NCBI GenBank assembly: GCA_035296565.1
Contig: DATHAQ010000035.1
Coordinates: 1 to 54,319, forward strand
Source: JACCZR01 sp035296565
Lineage (GTDB): Bacteria; Actinomycetota; Thermoleophilia; Solirubrobacterales; Thermoleophilaceae
DNA length: 54,319 nt
Direction of reading: 5' to 3'
This document shows, one piece after another, positions 7,788 to 17,338 of the stretch (positions within the stretch are counted from its first letter, which is position 1; every line of letters starts with the position of its first letter). Position numbers and translations under genes: made by a program. Under the pieces are notes generated by a model, which did no database searches, was not told where the DNA came from, and worked only from the letters and a program-made list of their open reading frames with translations.

Positions 7788-8414
7788 GTGTCCCTCTTCT
7801 GCCGCCACAACCGCTACACCGCGGACTGCCCGATCTGCTCCAAGGAGCAGCTTCCGCACCAGCCGGCACGCCGGGAGCCCGCCCGCAGGCCGGCAGGGGC
7901 GAGGACGAAGAAGCAGACCCCGGTGGGGGCTCGCACGGTCAGCGGGCGTTACGGGGCCGCCGGCCCGTACGACGACACCGACGTCGGCCGCTACGAGGTG
8001 CGCCTCGAGCGCGTGCCGGGCGGCCTGCGTCTGGCCGAGTGGCCGCTGGCGAACGACCAGCTTCGCCGCCGCGCGCCGGTCATGGAAGCCGGGGACCTTC
8101 CCGGGCTGATCGAGCGCGCCGTGGAGAAGGGCGTGGTGAGTGGCGCCGAGGCCGAGAAGCTCACTGCCGCCGTGGCCGCCGAGACCGGCAAGGGCGTCAG
8201 CAGCGGGCGCTCGGGCGACTTCTGGGAGGAGCTGCGGGTGGAGCAGCTCGAGGCCGGCCGGGTGCGCATCGCCCGCTGGATCGAGCGCCCCGGCAGCGGC
8301 TGGGAGCGCCAGGAGACGCCGGTCATGCTGCCGGCCGCGCGCTTCGCCGAGGCCTTGAGCGGATCGAGCGGCGGTGCTCGGCCGAACGACGATCGGCCTG
8401 CGCTCCGGCGCTAG
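7788..8414 (+). CDS. Conserved-looking protein of unknown function with an N-terminal Cys/His cluster
   Basis: 208 residues from GTG 7788. The N-terminus holds a compact metal-binding-like motif, C-x-HN-R-(5)-CPIC (residues 4-16), suggesting a half zinc ribbon. A basic, Pro/Arg-rich linker follows. The rest (about residues 55-208) consists of two similar modules with the pattern RYEVRLERVPGGLRLAEW ... and LRVEQLEAGRVRIARWIER, so an internal duplication is possible. I do not recognise the family. A TATTCT box (7771-7776) lies 11 bases before the start. It stands between a divergent phosphoesterase and the AddB-like gene, 72 bases downstream. Confidence 0.65.
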   Translation: MSLFCRHNRYTADCPICSKEQLPHQPARREPARRPAGARTKKQTPVGARTVSGRYGAAGPYDDTDVGRYEVRLERVPGGLRLAEWPLANDQLRRRAPVMEAGDLPGLIERAVEKGVVSGAEAEKLTAAVAAETGKGVSSGRSGDFWEELRVEQLEAGRVRIARWIERPGSGWERQETPVMLPAARFAEALSGSSGGARPNDDRPALRR

Positions 8415-8486
8415 GCGGGCGCGGCGTCAGGTGCCTCGGCACCCGCACGACCTTGACGTCGTGAGCCTGCGACACCATCGGGGTCA

Positions 8487-11387
8487 GTGCCCCTGAAGCT
8501 CGTCACCGGTCCGGCCAACGCCGCCAAGGCGGGCGAGGTGCTGGGCGGCCTGCGCGACCGCCTGGCCGAGGAGCCGGTGCTGGTGGTTCCCACGGCCAAG
8601 GACGTGGAGCACGCGCAGCGCGAGCTGGCCGAGCGCGGCGCCATCTTCGGCGCCGAGGTGGTGGCCTTCGACTGGCTGCTTCAGCTGATCGCTCACCGGG
8701 TCGGGCTGTCCGGCCGGGCGGCGTCGGACGTGCAGTGCGAGCTGATCGCCGAGGAGGCGGTACGGCGCTCGGACCTGAAGGTGCTGGCGGCCAGCGCGGC
8801 CCAGCCGGGTTTCGCCCGCGCGGCGCGGCGGTTCGCCACCGAGCTGGAGCGCTCGATGGTCGAGCCGGCTCGCTTCACCGAGGCCTTGAGGCGCTGGGCA
8901 GGCGACGGCTCGCGCCGCGCCTACGCGGACGAGGTGGCGACGGTCTACCGGCGCTACCGCGAGGGCCTGGACGCCGCGGGCCTGGTGGACGAGGACCTGT
9001 TCGCGTGGCGTGCCCTCAACGAGCTGCGCGAGAACCCGCTGTGCTGGCGCGGGACGCCGTTGTTCGTCTACGGCTTCGACGACTTCGACCCCCTCCAGCT
9101 CGACGCGCTGGAGACCCTGTCGGGACGCTGCGGCGCCGACGTCGTCGTCTCCCTCCCTTTCGAGGCCGGCCGGGAGGCGTTCAAGGCCGTGGCCGAGAGC
9201 CACGGTCGCCTGCTGGAGCTGGCCGACGAGGAGGTCGAGCTCGAGCCGCTCGACGATCACTACAGCCCCGGCTCGCGTCCGGCCTTGCACCACCTTGAGC
9301 GCGGGCTGTTCGCCACCGAGCAGCCCGAGCGGGTCGACCCCGGCGAAGCGGTCCGCCTGCACGCTGCCGGCGGCGAGCGGGCCGAAGTCGAGCTGGTGGG
9401 CGCCGAGGTGCTGGAGCTGCTGCGGGAGGGCACGCGCCCCGGCGACGTGGCGGTGGTGTTCCGCGACCCCGGCCGGTACGCCTCGCTGGTCGAGCAGGTC
9501 TTCGAGGCCTACGAGATCCCCTTCTCGATCGACCGCGCCGTGCCGCTGCGCCAGACCGCGTTGGGACGGGGTCTGCTGGCCCTACTGCGCTGCGCGCTGC
9601 TGGAGGGCTCGGCCGAGGACCTGCTGAGCTGGCTGCGCACCCCGGGCAAGCTGCGGGAGCCGCACCTGGCCGACGACCTCGAGGCCGTGGTGCGCCAGAG
9701 CGGCGACGACAGCGCCGCGGCGGCGCGTGCGGTGTGGGAGGACAGGCGCTGGGCGCTGGAGGAGATCGACCGGCTGGCCGGCGCCAGGGAGTCGGGCGCG
9801 CTGCTCGACGCGCTCGACGGGGAGCTGGGGCGTCTGTTCGCGGCGCCCTATAAGCGCCGGGCGCCGCTGCTCACCGGGCCCGAGCTGGACGACGCGCGGG
9901 CCTACCGGGCGGCCCACAAGGCGCTGCGCGAGCTGCGCGCGGTGGTGAGCGCCGACCCGAAGGTGTCGCTGAGCGCGCGCCGCATCCACGATCGGCTGTC
10001 GGAGCTGCCGGTTGCCGCCGGGGAGGAGCCGGCGCCCGACCGCGTTCAGGTGACCAAGCCCGAGGACGCGCGGGCGCGGCGGTTCGAGGCCGTGTTCGTC
10101 TGCGGCCTGCAGGAGGGCGAGTTTCCCAAGGCCGGGGCCCCCGAGCCGTTCCTGCCCGACGAGGACCGCCGGGCGCTGGCCAAGGCGAGCGGCCTGCTGC
10201 TGCCGCTGCGCGAGGACCAGCTGCAGCGCGAGCGCTACCTGTTCTACGTCTGTGCGTCGCGCGCCGAGCGGCGACTGGTGCTGAGCTCGCGCTACTGCGA
10301 CGAGGAGGGCGACCCTCAGGCGCGCTCTTTCTTCGTCGCCGACGTGGCCGAGCTGTTCGCGGACCTGCCCGAGCGCCGGCGCTCGCTGTCCGAGGTCACC
10401 TGGACGCCCGACCAGGCGCCGACGGCGGTGGAGCTCGAGCGCTCGCTCGCCGCCCGTGGCCCCCGGGTCCACGAGGCGGAGGCCCCTGCGCTGACCGCCG
10501 ACGCCCTGCTCGAGCTGCTCTCCTCGCGCGGGCCGCTGTCGGCCAGCGCGCTGGAGCGCTACGCGGACTGCCCGGTGAAGTGGCTGGTGGACAGCCTGCT
10601 GAACCCCGAGGCGCTGGAGCCCGACCCCGAGCAGATGGTGCGCGGCGCCTATGCCCACCGGGTGCTGGAGCGGACCTTCGCGGCGCTGGCGGAGGAGACC
10701 GGGAGCAGGCGGGTGACCCCGGAGACTCTGCCCGCCGCCAAGCGCATCCTGTTGGCCAAGCTGGACGAGCACCGCGGCGAGTTCCGCCTGTCGCCCAACC
10801 AGACCCGAGTTCGCGCGGCGGTGCGCAAGCTGGAGTTCGACCTGCTGCGCTTCCTCGCCTGGGAGGCGGAGTCCGACACCCGCTTCGAGCCCGAGTACCT
10901 CGAGCACCGCTTCGGCTTCGACGACCCGGTCGAGGTGGGGGAGGGCGTCGAGGTGCGCGGCTCGATCGATCGCGTCGACGTGTGGAACGGCTACGCGCTG
11001 GTCCGCGACTACAAGACCTCGAAGAAGGCCGATTCCTACAAGGTCGCCAGCTGGGAGCGCGAGAACCGCTTTCAGGCGGCGCTCTACATGCTGGCCGCGC
11101 GCCAGACCCTCGGCCTCGAGCCGGTGGGCGGCGTGTACGAGCCGCTGGGGGCCAACCAGCGCGCCCCGCGCGGGCTCGTGTCGGCCGACGTCGCCGAGGT
11201 GGGCTCGGTGTACAAGGACCCGGACCGGCTGCCGCGGGAGGAGTTCGAGGAGGCACTGGCCGGCGCGCGCGAGCGCATCCTGGAGACGGCGCGGCGACTG
11301 CGCGCGGGCGAGCTCGGCTGTGACCCCGATCACTGCGCCTACGACGGCACCTGCTCCTACCCCTCGATCTGCCGGTCCGAGGACTGA
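8487..11387 (+). CDS. AddB-like helicase-nuclease subunit with degenerate Walker A
   Basis: 966 residues. The N-terminal P-loop position reads GPANAAKAG in place of the usual G-x4-GK-T/S, so ATP hydrolysis by this subunit is doubtful. Superfamily-1 landmarks remain: VFVCGLQEGEFPKAG near residue 540 and YLFYVCASRAERRLVLSSR near 585. A PD-(D/E)XK nuclease domain follows, with GSIDRVDVW and the catalytic LVRDYKTSKK near residue 845. A cysteine in YADCPVKW and a C-terminal cluster C-x4-C-x5-C-x5-C are consistent with an iron-sulfur cluster as in AddB. It would pair with the next gene for end resection and recombinational repair. GTG 8487 is the first credible start; its last base is shared with the addA-like ATG. 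Confidence 0.85.
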   Translation: MPLKLVTGPANAAKAGEVLGGLRDRLAEEPVLVVPTAKDVEHAQRELAERGAIFGAEVVAFDWLLQLIAHRVGLSGRAASDVQCELIAEEAVRRSDLKVLAASAAQPGFARAARRFATELERSMVEPARFTEALRRWAGDGSRRAYADEVATVYRRYREGLDAAGLVDEDLFAWRALNELRENPLCWRGTPLFVYGFDDFDPLQLDALETLSGRCGADVVVSLPFEAGREAFKAVAESHGRLLELADEEVELEPLDDHYSPGSRPALHHLERGLFATEQPERVDPGEAVRLHAAGGERAEVELVGAEVLELLREGTRPGDVAVVFRDPGRYASLVEQVFEAYEIPFSIDRAVPLRQTALGRGLLALLRCALLEGSAEDLLSWLRTPGKLREPHLADDLEAVVRQSGDDSAAAARAVWEDRRWALEEIDRLAGARESGALLDALDGELGRLFAAPYKRRAPLLTGPELDDARAYRAAHKALRELRAVVSADPKVSLSARRIHDRLSELPVAAGEEPAPDRVQVTKPEDARARRFEAVFVCGLQEGEFPKAGAPEPFLPDEDRRALAKASGLLLPLREDQLQRERYLFYVCASRAERRLVLSSRYCDEEGDPQARSFFVADVAELFADLPERRRSLSEVTWTPDQAPTAVELERSLAARGPRVHEAEAPALTADALLELLSSRGPLSASALERYADCPVKWLVDSLLNPEALEPDPEQMVRGAYAHRVLERTFAALAEETGSRRVTPETLPAAKRILLAKLDEHRGEFRLSPNQTRVRAAVRKLEFDLLRFLAWEAESDTRFEPEYLEHRFGFDDPVEVGEGVEVRGSIDRVDVWNGYALVRDYKTSKKADSYKVASWERENRFQAALYMLAARQTLGLEPVGGVYEPLGANQRAPRGLVSADVAEVGSVYKDPDRLPREEFEEALAGARERILETARRLRAGELGCDPDHCAYDGTCSYPSICRSED

Positions 11388-14300
11388 TGGCGCCCGAGTT
11401 CACCCCCGAGCAGCGGACGGCGATCGAGCGCCGCGACGTGTCGCTGCTGGTGCGCGCGGGGGCGGGCACCGGCAAGACCTCGGTGCTGGTGGAGCGCTTC
11501 GTGCAGGCGGTGCGCGAGGACGGCGTCGAGGTCGAACGGATCCTCGCCATCACCTTCACCGAGAAGGCCGCAGCCGAGATGAAGGAGAGGGTGCGGGTGC
11601 GGCTGGTCGAGCTCGGCATGCGCAAGGAGGCCCGGGCCGCAGAAGGAGCGTGGATCTCGACCATCCACCGCTTCTGCGCCCGCGTGCTGCGCACCCACGC
11701 GCTGAGCGCCGGGATCGACCCCGAGTACCGGGTGCTGGACGAGCTCGAGTCCGAGCGCCTGGGGCTCGACGCCTTCGACCGCGCGATCGACGAACACCTC
11801 CGCGAGGCGGCTGGCGAGCACCTGGAGCAGGTGGCCTCCTACACGCCGGACCGCCTGCGCGACATGGTGCGCACTGCCTTCTCCTGGCAGCGCAGCCGGG
11901 GTGTGCGCCACCCCCGCATGGAGCTGCCGCCCGAGCCGCCCGACGGGAAGGCCGAGGCCGCGCGCCTGGCGGCCGCGGCCCTGGCGGCCGCGGCGGACCT
12001 GGAGCCCTCGGCGGGCGCGACCACCGTCGACCGCGCGATCGAGAAGCTGGAGCGCTGCCGCGAGGCGACCGCCGGCGGCGCTCTGCCCGAGCTGGGCGCC
12101 CTGAGCGGGCTCGAGTTCAAGCCGGGCCGGGTCAAGGCGCTGCAGTCGGGCCCGTGCGGCGAGTACCTCGAGGCGGTGGGCGCCTACCGCAGCGTGGTGA
12201 TGGCCCGCGACGAGCGCCGCACCCAGGAGCTGTTGGCGGCGCTGGTGGAGGGCTACGGCGCCCATCTCGACCGCCTGAAGCGGGAGCGCTCGGGTCTCGA
12301 CTTCGAGGACCTCGAGCTGATCACCCGCGACCTGCTGGAGGGCAACGAGGGCATCCGGCGGTCCTACGCCGAGCGCTTCGACCACGTGCTGGTCGACGAG
12401 TTCCAGGACGTCAACCCGTTGCAGAACCAGTTGCTGGCCCAGCTCGACCGCGGCAACCTGTTCCGCGTCGGCGACGAGCGCCAGTCCATCTACGGCTTCC
12501 GCAACGCCGACGTCGACGTGTTCACCGGCCACCACGCCGCGGCCGACGCCGAGGGGCGCGCCCAGAGCGTGACCGTCAACTTCCGCAGCCGCCCGGAAGT
12601 GCTGGACGGCATCGACCTCGCCTTCTCGCGCCTGTGGGGGGAGGAGTTCGAGCCGTTGCGGATCGGCCGCGACGGCGGCGCGGCGCACGAGCCGCGTATC
12701 GAGCTGCTGGTCACCGATCGCGAGAAGCGCCGCTGGGATGCGTGCTTCGGCGAGGACGAGGAGGCGCCCTTCGGCAGCTCGATGCGCTCCGCGACGCCCT
12801 GGCGCGCGGCCGAGGCACGCCTGCTCGCGCGGCGCCTGGAGGAGGTGGCGAGCGAAGGTGACCTCGGCTGGGGCGACATCGTCGTGCTGCTGCGCGCCAC
12901 CACCCACATCACGCTCTACGAGCGCGCGCTGGAGGAGCGGGGCATTCCCACTCATGTGGTCGGCGGCCGCGGCTACTGGAGCCAGCAGCAGGTGGGCGAC
13001 CTGCGCAACTGGCTGGCCGCGCTGGCCAACCCCCGCGACGAGCTGTCGCTGCTGTCGGTGCTGGCCTCGCCACTGGTGGGCGTGTCGCTCGACGGCGTGG
13101 CGCTGCTCGCGCTGCGCGCCGAAAAGGCGGGGGCCGACCCGTGGTGGGCGCTCGGTGATCCGCCCGAGGGACTGTTCGAAGGCATGCCCGACAGCGACGA
13201 GCGGCGCCTTCGCGGGTTCGCCCGCCTGTTCGCCGAGGAGCGCGCCGCCGCCCCGCGCGTGTCGCTGGAGCGGCTGATCGACCGAGCGGTCACGCGCACG
13301 GGCTACGACAAGCACGTCCTGGCCCGCCCCGCCGGCGACCGGCGCATGGCCAACGTGCGCAAGCTGATGCGAATGGCGCGCGAGTTCGAGGCCGAGGAGG
13401 GCCGCGACCTGCGCCGCTTCATCGACTTCGTGGCCGAGCGCGACCTGATCCAGTCGCGTGAGGGCGAGGCGCCTCTGGAGGCCGAAGAGCTTCAGCGCGT
13501 GCGGCTGATGACCATCCACCGTGCCAAGGGGCTGGAGTTCCCGGTGGTGTTCGTCGCCGATCTGGGCAAGGAGGGGCGCGAGGAGAACGGGCCGCTGCAG
13601 ATCTCCCGCGACGGCCGCGTGGGGCTGCGCCTGGCCTCGCTGGGCGCCGACGCGGTGCGCAGCGACACCCTCGACGCGGTCAAGGCCCAGCAGAACGAGG
13701 ACGACGAGGAGGAGGAGCGGCGCATCATGTACGTCGCCCTCACCCGCGCGCGCGAGCACCTGGTGCTCAGCGGCGCGACCGACCTGGAGAAGCGCAAGGA
13801 GCCCGAGGCCCTGACCGAGCCGCTGCGCTGGATGTGGCGCCACCTCGTGCCCGACCTGCCGGCCGAGGGCGCGCGGGGAGTGGGGGTGGAGACCTACGAC
13901 TGCCGCGAGGTCGCCGTGCGCTGGGAGCGGCTGGACCCCGGCACCCTCGACGAGCTGCTGCCGCCCGCCGACCGCGCCCCGGCTCGGCCCGAGCCGGAGC
14001 CCGAGCCGGCGGGCGAGACCCCGTCGCTGGAGCTGGGGATGATGGCGGCGCCGCGGGCCCTGCCGGTAGCCCGGCTGAGCTACTCGAGCCTCGAGAGCTA
14101 CCGCCGCTGCGGCTACCGCTTCTACCTCGAGCGGGCGCTGAGGCTGCCCGCGTCGGACACCGTCGTCCCCGAGGCCGAGCCGATCGACGCGCTCCCGCCC
14201 CTCCTGCGCGGCAGCCTGGTCCACCAGCTGCTGGAGCGCCTCGACACGCGGCGCGGGCCCCTGCCCACCCGGCGCGATGTCGAGGCCCTGATCGAGCAGC

Positions 14301-14881
14301 ACGGCGAGCCCGTGCGCGAGGCCGACGTGGCTGACCTGCGCGACATGGTCGAGCGCTTCTGGGACTCCGAGCTGCGTGCCCGCCTGGCGGCGGCGCGGCG
14401 GGTGCGCGCGGAGCTGCCGTTCTGCTTCACGCTCGAGCCGTCGCGCGCGGGGGGCCGCAGCCTGCTCGTGAACGGGTTCGTGGACGTGTACGCGCTCGAG
14501 GACGACCGCACGCTGATCGTGGACTACAAGAGCGACCGGCTCGACCCCGACGGCGACCCGGCGGAGATGGCCGAGCGCGACTACGGCACCCAACGCTTGG
14601 TCTACGCCCTCGCCGCCCTGCGCGAGGGGGCCGGCCGCGTGGAGGTGGTGCACCAGTTCCTCGAGCGTCCCGGGGAGCCCGCCGCGGTCACCTGGGAAGC
14701 AGCCGACGGGCCGGACCTCGAGCGCCGCCTGCTCGAGCTCGCCGGCGGCGTGGTGGACAGCCGCTTCGTGCCCAGCGACGAGCCACACCTGGAGCTGTGC
14801 GCCGGTTGCCCTGGGCAGCCGGCCCTGTGCTCCTGGCCGCCCGAGCGCACGCTCGCGCCGGCGAGTCAGCCCGGCGCCTGA
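11387..14881 (+). CDS. AddA/UvrD-like helicase-nuclease subunit
   Basis: 1164 residues with an intact SF1A helicase: Q motif FTPEQRTAI, Walker A RAGAGTGKT (about residues 22-30), motif Ia ITFTEKAAAEMKER, Walker B VDEFQDVN (about 335), motif III GDERQSIYGFRNAD, motif IV VNFRSRPE, motif V TIHRAKGLEFPVV and motif VI YVALTRAREHL. The C-terminal nuclease has LIVDYKSDR with catalytic Asp and Lys. A cysteine in YRRCGYRF and a terminal C-x2-C-x6-C group could hold a [4Fe-4S] cluster, which is unusual for AddA. The ATG overlaps the upstream stop by one base, so the subunits are translationally coupled. AdnAB is the alternative naming. Confidence 0.9.
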   Translation: MAPEFTPEQRTAIERRDVSLLVRAGAGTGKTSVLVERFVQAVREDGVEVERILAITFTEKAAAEMKERVRVRLVELGMRKEARAAEGAWISTIHRFCARVLRTHALSAGIDPEYRVLDELESERLGLDAFDRAIDEHLREAAGEHLEQVASYTPDRLRDMVRTAFSWQRSRGVRHPRMELPPEPPDGKAEAARLAAAALAAAADLEPSAGATTVDRAIEKLERCREATAGGALPELGALSGLEFKPGRVKALQSGPCGEYLEAVGAYRSVVMARDERRTQELLAALVEGYGAHLDRLKRERSGLDFEDLELITRDLLEGNEGIRRSYAERFDHVLVDEFQDVNPLQNQLLAQLDRGNLFRVGDERQSIYGFRNADVDVFTGHHAAADAEGRAQSVTVNFRSRPEVLDGIDLAFSRLWGEEFEPLRIGRDGGAAHEPRIELLVTDREKRRWDACFGEDEEAPFGSSMRSATPWRAAEARLLARRLEEVASEGDLGWGDIVVLLRATTHITLYERALEERGIPTHVVGGRGYWSQQQVGDLRNWLAALANPRDELSLLSVLASPLVGVSLDGVALLALRAEKAGADPWWALGDPPEGLFEGMPDSDERRLRGFARLFAEERAAAPRVSLERLIDRAVTRTGYDKHVLARPAGDRRMANVRKLMRMAREFEAEEGRDLRRFIDFVAERDLIQSREGEAPLEAEELQRVRLMTIHRAKGLEFPVVFVADLGKEGREENGPLQISRDGRVGLRLASLGADAVRSDTLDAVKAQQNEDDEEEERRIMYVALTRAREHLVLSGATDLEKRKEPEALTEPLRWMWRHLVPDLPAEGARGVGVETYDCREVAVRWERLDPGTLDELLPPADRAPARPEPEPEPAGETPSLELGMMAAPRALPVARLSYSSLESYRRCGYRFYLERALRLPASDTVVPEAEPIDALPPLLRGSLVHQLLERLDTRRGPLPTRRDVEALIEQHGEPVREADVADLRDMVERFWDSELRARLAAARRVRAELPFCFTLEPSRAGGRSLLVNGFVDVYALEDDRTLIVDYKSDRLDPDGDPAEMAERDYGTQRLVYALAALREGAGRVEVVHQFLERPGEPAAVTWEAADGPDLERRLLELAGGVVDSRFVPSDEPHLELCAGCPGQPALCSWPPERTLAPASQPGA

Positions 14882-14897
14882 GGGGTACATCAAAGGC

Positions 14898-16004
14898 ATG
14901 TCCCTGCGCGACACGCCCCCCTTCCGAGCCGACCACGTAGGCAGCCTCCTGAGACCGGCGCACCTGCTCGAGGCGCGGGCCAACGGGACGCCGCTCGACG
15001 AGCTGCGCGCGATCGAGGACGAGGCCATCCGCGACGTGGTCCGCATGCAGGAGGGCGTGGGCCTGCAGTCCGCCACCGACGGCGAGTTCCGCCGCGCCTC
15101 GTGGCACATGGACTTCATCTACGAGATCGACGGCATCAACAAGGCCGACGAAGAGCTGACCGTGAAGATGCGCAACGAGGAGGGTGGTATCGAGTTCACC
15201 TCCGCGGCCCTGAAGGTCGACGGCCAGCTCGGCGTCTCGCAGACGATCTTCGGCGAGGACTTCCGCTTCCTGTCCGAGACGGTGGACACTGCAGTGCCCA
15301 AGCAGACGATCCCGTCGCCGAGCATGGTCCACTACCGCGGCGGGGCGGCGGCGATCGACCCCGATGTCTACGCCGACCAGGACGAGTTCTGGGCCGACCT
15401 CACTTCCGCCTACGCCGAGGAGGTGCGTCGCATGGCCGACCTGGGCTGCACCTACCTCCAGCTCGACGACACGAGCCTCGCCTACCTCAACGACCCCAAG
15501 CAGCGCGAGCAGATGGCCTCCCGCGGCGAGGATGCCGAGCACCTGCACGAGAGCTACATCAAGCACCTCAACGAGGCGCTCGCGGGCCGGCCCGACGGCA
15601 TGGCGGTGACCACGCACATGTGCCGCGGCAACTTCCGCTCGTCCTGGGCCGCCGAGGGTGGCTACGACTTCGTGGCCGAGGCGCTGTTCACCGGCCTCGA
15701 CGTGGACGGCTTCTTCCTGGAGTACGACGACGACCGCTCAGGTGGGTTCGAGCCGCTGCGCTTCGTCCCGAAGGACAAGCTGGTGGTGCTGGGGCTGGTG
15801 ACCACCAAGCGCGGCGAGCTGGAGAGCAAGGACACGCTCAAGCGCCGGATCGAGGAGGCTTCGCAGCACATGGACGTCGACCAGCTGTGCCTGTCGCCGC
15901 AGTGCGGCTTCTCCTCCACGCTGGAGGGCAACGAACTGACCTACGAGCAGGAGGTCGCCAAGCTGCGGCTGATCGTGGAGACAGCCGAGGAGGTGTGGGT
16001 ATGA
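14898..16004 (+). CDS. MetE-core (cobalamin-independent methionine synthase C-terminal) family methyltransferase
   Basis: 368 residues covering only the catalytic TIM barrel of MetE, like YxjG/YxjH or core-MetE proteins; the N-terminal half of full MetE is absent. Zinc-site residues are visible: His and Cys in THMCRGN (about residues 236-238), Glu in FFLEYD and Cys in SPQCGFSS (about 336). An HVGSLLRP motif at the N-terminus is typical. Such enzymes move a methyl group to a thiol, but the donor varies or is unknown for short forms. It sits 16 bases after the addA-like gene and overlaps the aldehyde dehydrogenase start by 4 nt (ATGA), suggesting a role in handling methyl groups from methoxyaromatics. 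Methionine synthesis remains possible. Confidence 0.85.
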   Translation: MSLRDTPPFRADHVGSLLRPAHLLEARANGTPLDELRAIEDEAIRDVVRMQEGVGLQSATDGEFRRASWHMDFIYEIDGINKADEELTVKMRNEEGGIEFTSAALKVDGQLGVSQTIFGEDFRFLSETVDTAVPKQTIPSPSMVHYRGGAAAIDPDVYADQDEFWADLTSAYAEEVRRMADLGCTYLQLDDTSLAYLNDPKQREQMASRGEDAEHLHESYIKHLNEALAGRPDGMAVTTHMCRGNFRSSWAAEGGYDFVAEALFTGLDVDGFFLEYDDDRSGGFEPLRFVPKDKLVVLGLVTTKRGELESKDTLKRRIEEASQHMDVDQLCLSPQCGFSSTLEGNELTYEQEVAKLRLIVETAEEVWV

Positions 16005-17329
16005 GCGTCGAGGTCGCCGAAGCCGCCGCGGGCGCGTTCGAGGAGTGGTCGAACACGCCGCCGGCCGCGCGCCGCCAGCTGTTGAACGAGGCAGCGGCCA
16101 TTCTGCGGGAGCGCAGCGAGGACATAGCGGGGACCGTCACCGACGAGACCAACGGCACCCTCGGCTGGGGGATGTTCAACGTGGACCTGGCCGCCGGGAT
16201 GCTGGAGGAGGCCGCGGCGCTGACCACCTCGATCACCGGCGAGGTCATCCCCTCGAACGTGCCCGGCCTCACCGCGGTGGGCGTGCGTCAGCCCGCTGGG
16301 GTGGTGCTGGGCATCGCCCCGTGGAACGCGCCCGTGATCCTGGGCACCCGCGCGGTGGCGACCCCGCTCGCGTGCGGCAACACCGTGATCCTCAAGGCCT
16401 CGGAGGTCTGCCCGCGCACGCACGGCGAGATCGTGCGAGCGATCCAGGACGCCGGTGCGCCCGAGGGCGTGATCAACCTCGTGACCCACGAGCCCGAGGC
16501 CGCTGCCGAGGTGGCGAACGAGCTGATCGCCCACCCTGCCGTGCGCCGGGTGAACTTCACCGGCTCCACCCGCGTCGGGCGGCTGATCGCCGAGCAGGCC
16601 GCCCGCCACCTCAAGCGGGTGCTGCTCGAGCTCGGTGGCAAGGCGCCGATGGTGGTGCTGCCCGACGCCGACCTCGACGAGGCCGTGGCGGCCGCCAAGT
16701 TCGGCGCCTTCATGCACCAGGGCCAGATCTGCATGTCCACCGAGCGGGTGGTGGTCGACCGGTCGGTACTGGACCCCTTCGCCGAGAAGCTGGGCGAGCG
16801 GGCCGCCGCGCTGAAGGTGGGCGACCCCCGCGACCCCGATACTCAGATCGGCCCGATGGTCAGCGCCGAGTCCGCGCAGCGCGTGGGGGAGATGGTCGAG
16901 GACGCGGTGTCCCACGGCGCCGAGGTGGTGACGGGCGGCGAGCCCGATGGCGAGCTGTTCCCGCCCACCGTCCTCAAGGGCGTGAGCTCGGAGATGCGCC
17001 TGTATGGCGAGGAGTCGTTCGGCCCGGTGGTCGGCGTCCTGGGTGCCGACGACGCCGACGACGCCGTGCGCCTGGCCAACGACACCGAGTACGGGTTGGC
17101 GGCCTCGGTGTTCGGCGCCGACGTGCCGTCCGCGCTGGACGTGGCCCGCCGGATCGAGAGCGGGATCTGCCACGTGAACGGCTCCACCGTGCACGACGAG
17201 CCGCAGATGCCCTTCGGCGGCGTGAAGGCCAGCGGCTTCGGCCGCTTCGGCGGCAAGGCGGCGATCGAGGAGTTCACCGAGCTGCGCTGGATCACGGTCC
17301 AGAGCGGCTCGCGCCACTACCCGATCTGA
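16001..17329 (+). CDS. Aldehyde dehydrogenase of the vanillin/salicylaldehyde/benzaldehyde type
   Basis: 442 residues. Catalytic Cys is in HQGQICMSTERVVV (about residue 245), a signature shared with salicylaldehyde (NahF/DoxF) and vanillin dehydrogenases. The general base Glu is in LLELGGKAP, and the NAD-binding FTGSTRVG and APWNAPV motifs are present. It is about 40 residues shorter at the N-terminus than most family members. The ATG at 16001 overlaps the previous stop (ATGA), so the short form seems genuine. It likely oxidises an aromatic aldehyde to the acid that feeds the neighbouring protocatechuate branch. It converges on pcaG with a nine-base gap. Confidence 0.88.
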   Translation: MSVEVAEAAAGAFEEWSNTPPAARRQLLNEAAAILRERSEDIAGTVTDETNGTLGWGMFNVDLAAGMLEEAAALTTSITGEVIPSNVPGLTAVGVRQPAGVVLGIAPWNAPVILGTRAVATPLACGNTVILKASEVCPRTHGEIVRAIQDAGAPEGVINLVTHEPEAAAEVANELIAHPAVRRVNFTGSTRVGRLIAEQAARHLKRVLLELGGKAPMVVLPDADLDEAVAAAKFGAFMHQGQICMSTERVVVDRSVLDPFAEKLGERAAALKVGDPRDPDTQIGPMVSAESAQRVGEMVEDAVSHGAEVVTGGEPDGELFPPTVLKGVSSEMRLYGEESFGPVVGVLGADDADDAVRLANDTEYGLAASVFGADVPSALDVARRIESGICHVNGSTVHDEPQMPFGGVKASGFGRFGGKAAIEEFTELRWITVQSGSRHYPI

Positions 17330-17338
17330 TCTGGCGAC

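Noticed and set aside
11357..15118. A 1253-codon open frame on the reverse strand, and similar long reverse frames at 3575-4876, 9582-11333 and 15941-17317
   Set aside because: They are antisense shadows of strongly supported genes (addA, topB, addB, aldehyde dehydrogenase). High third-position GC leaves the opposite frame free of stops. Their translations are low-complexity (Leu/Arg/Gly/His-rich) with no domain.
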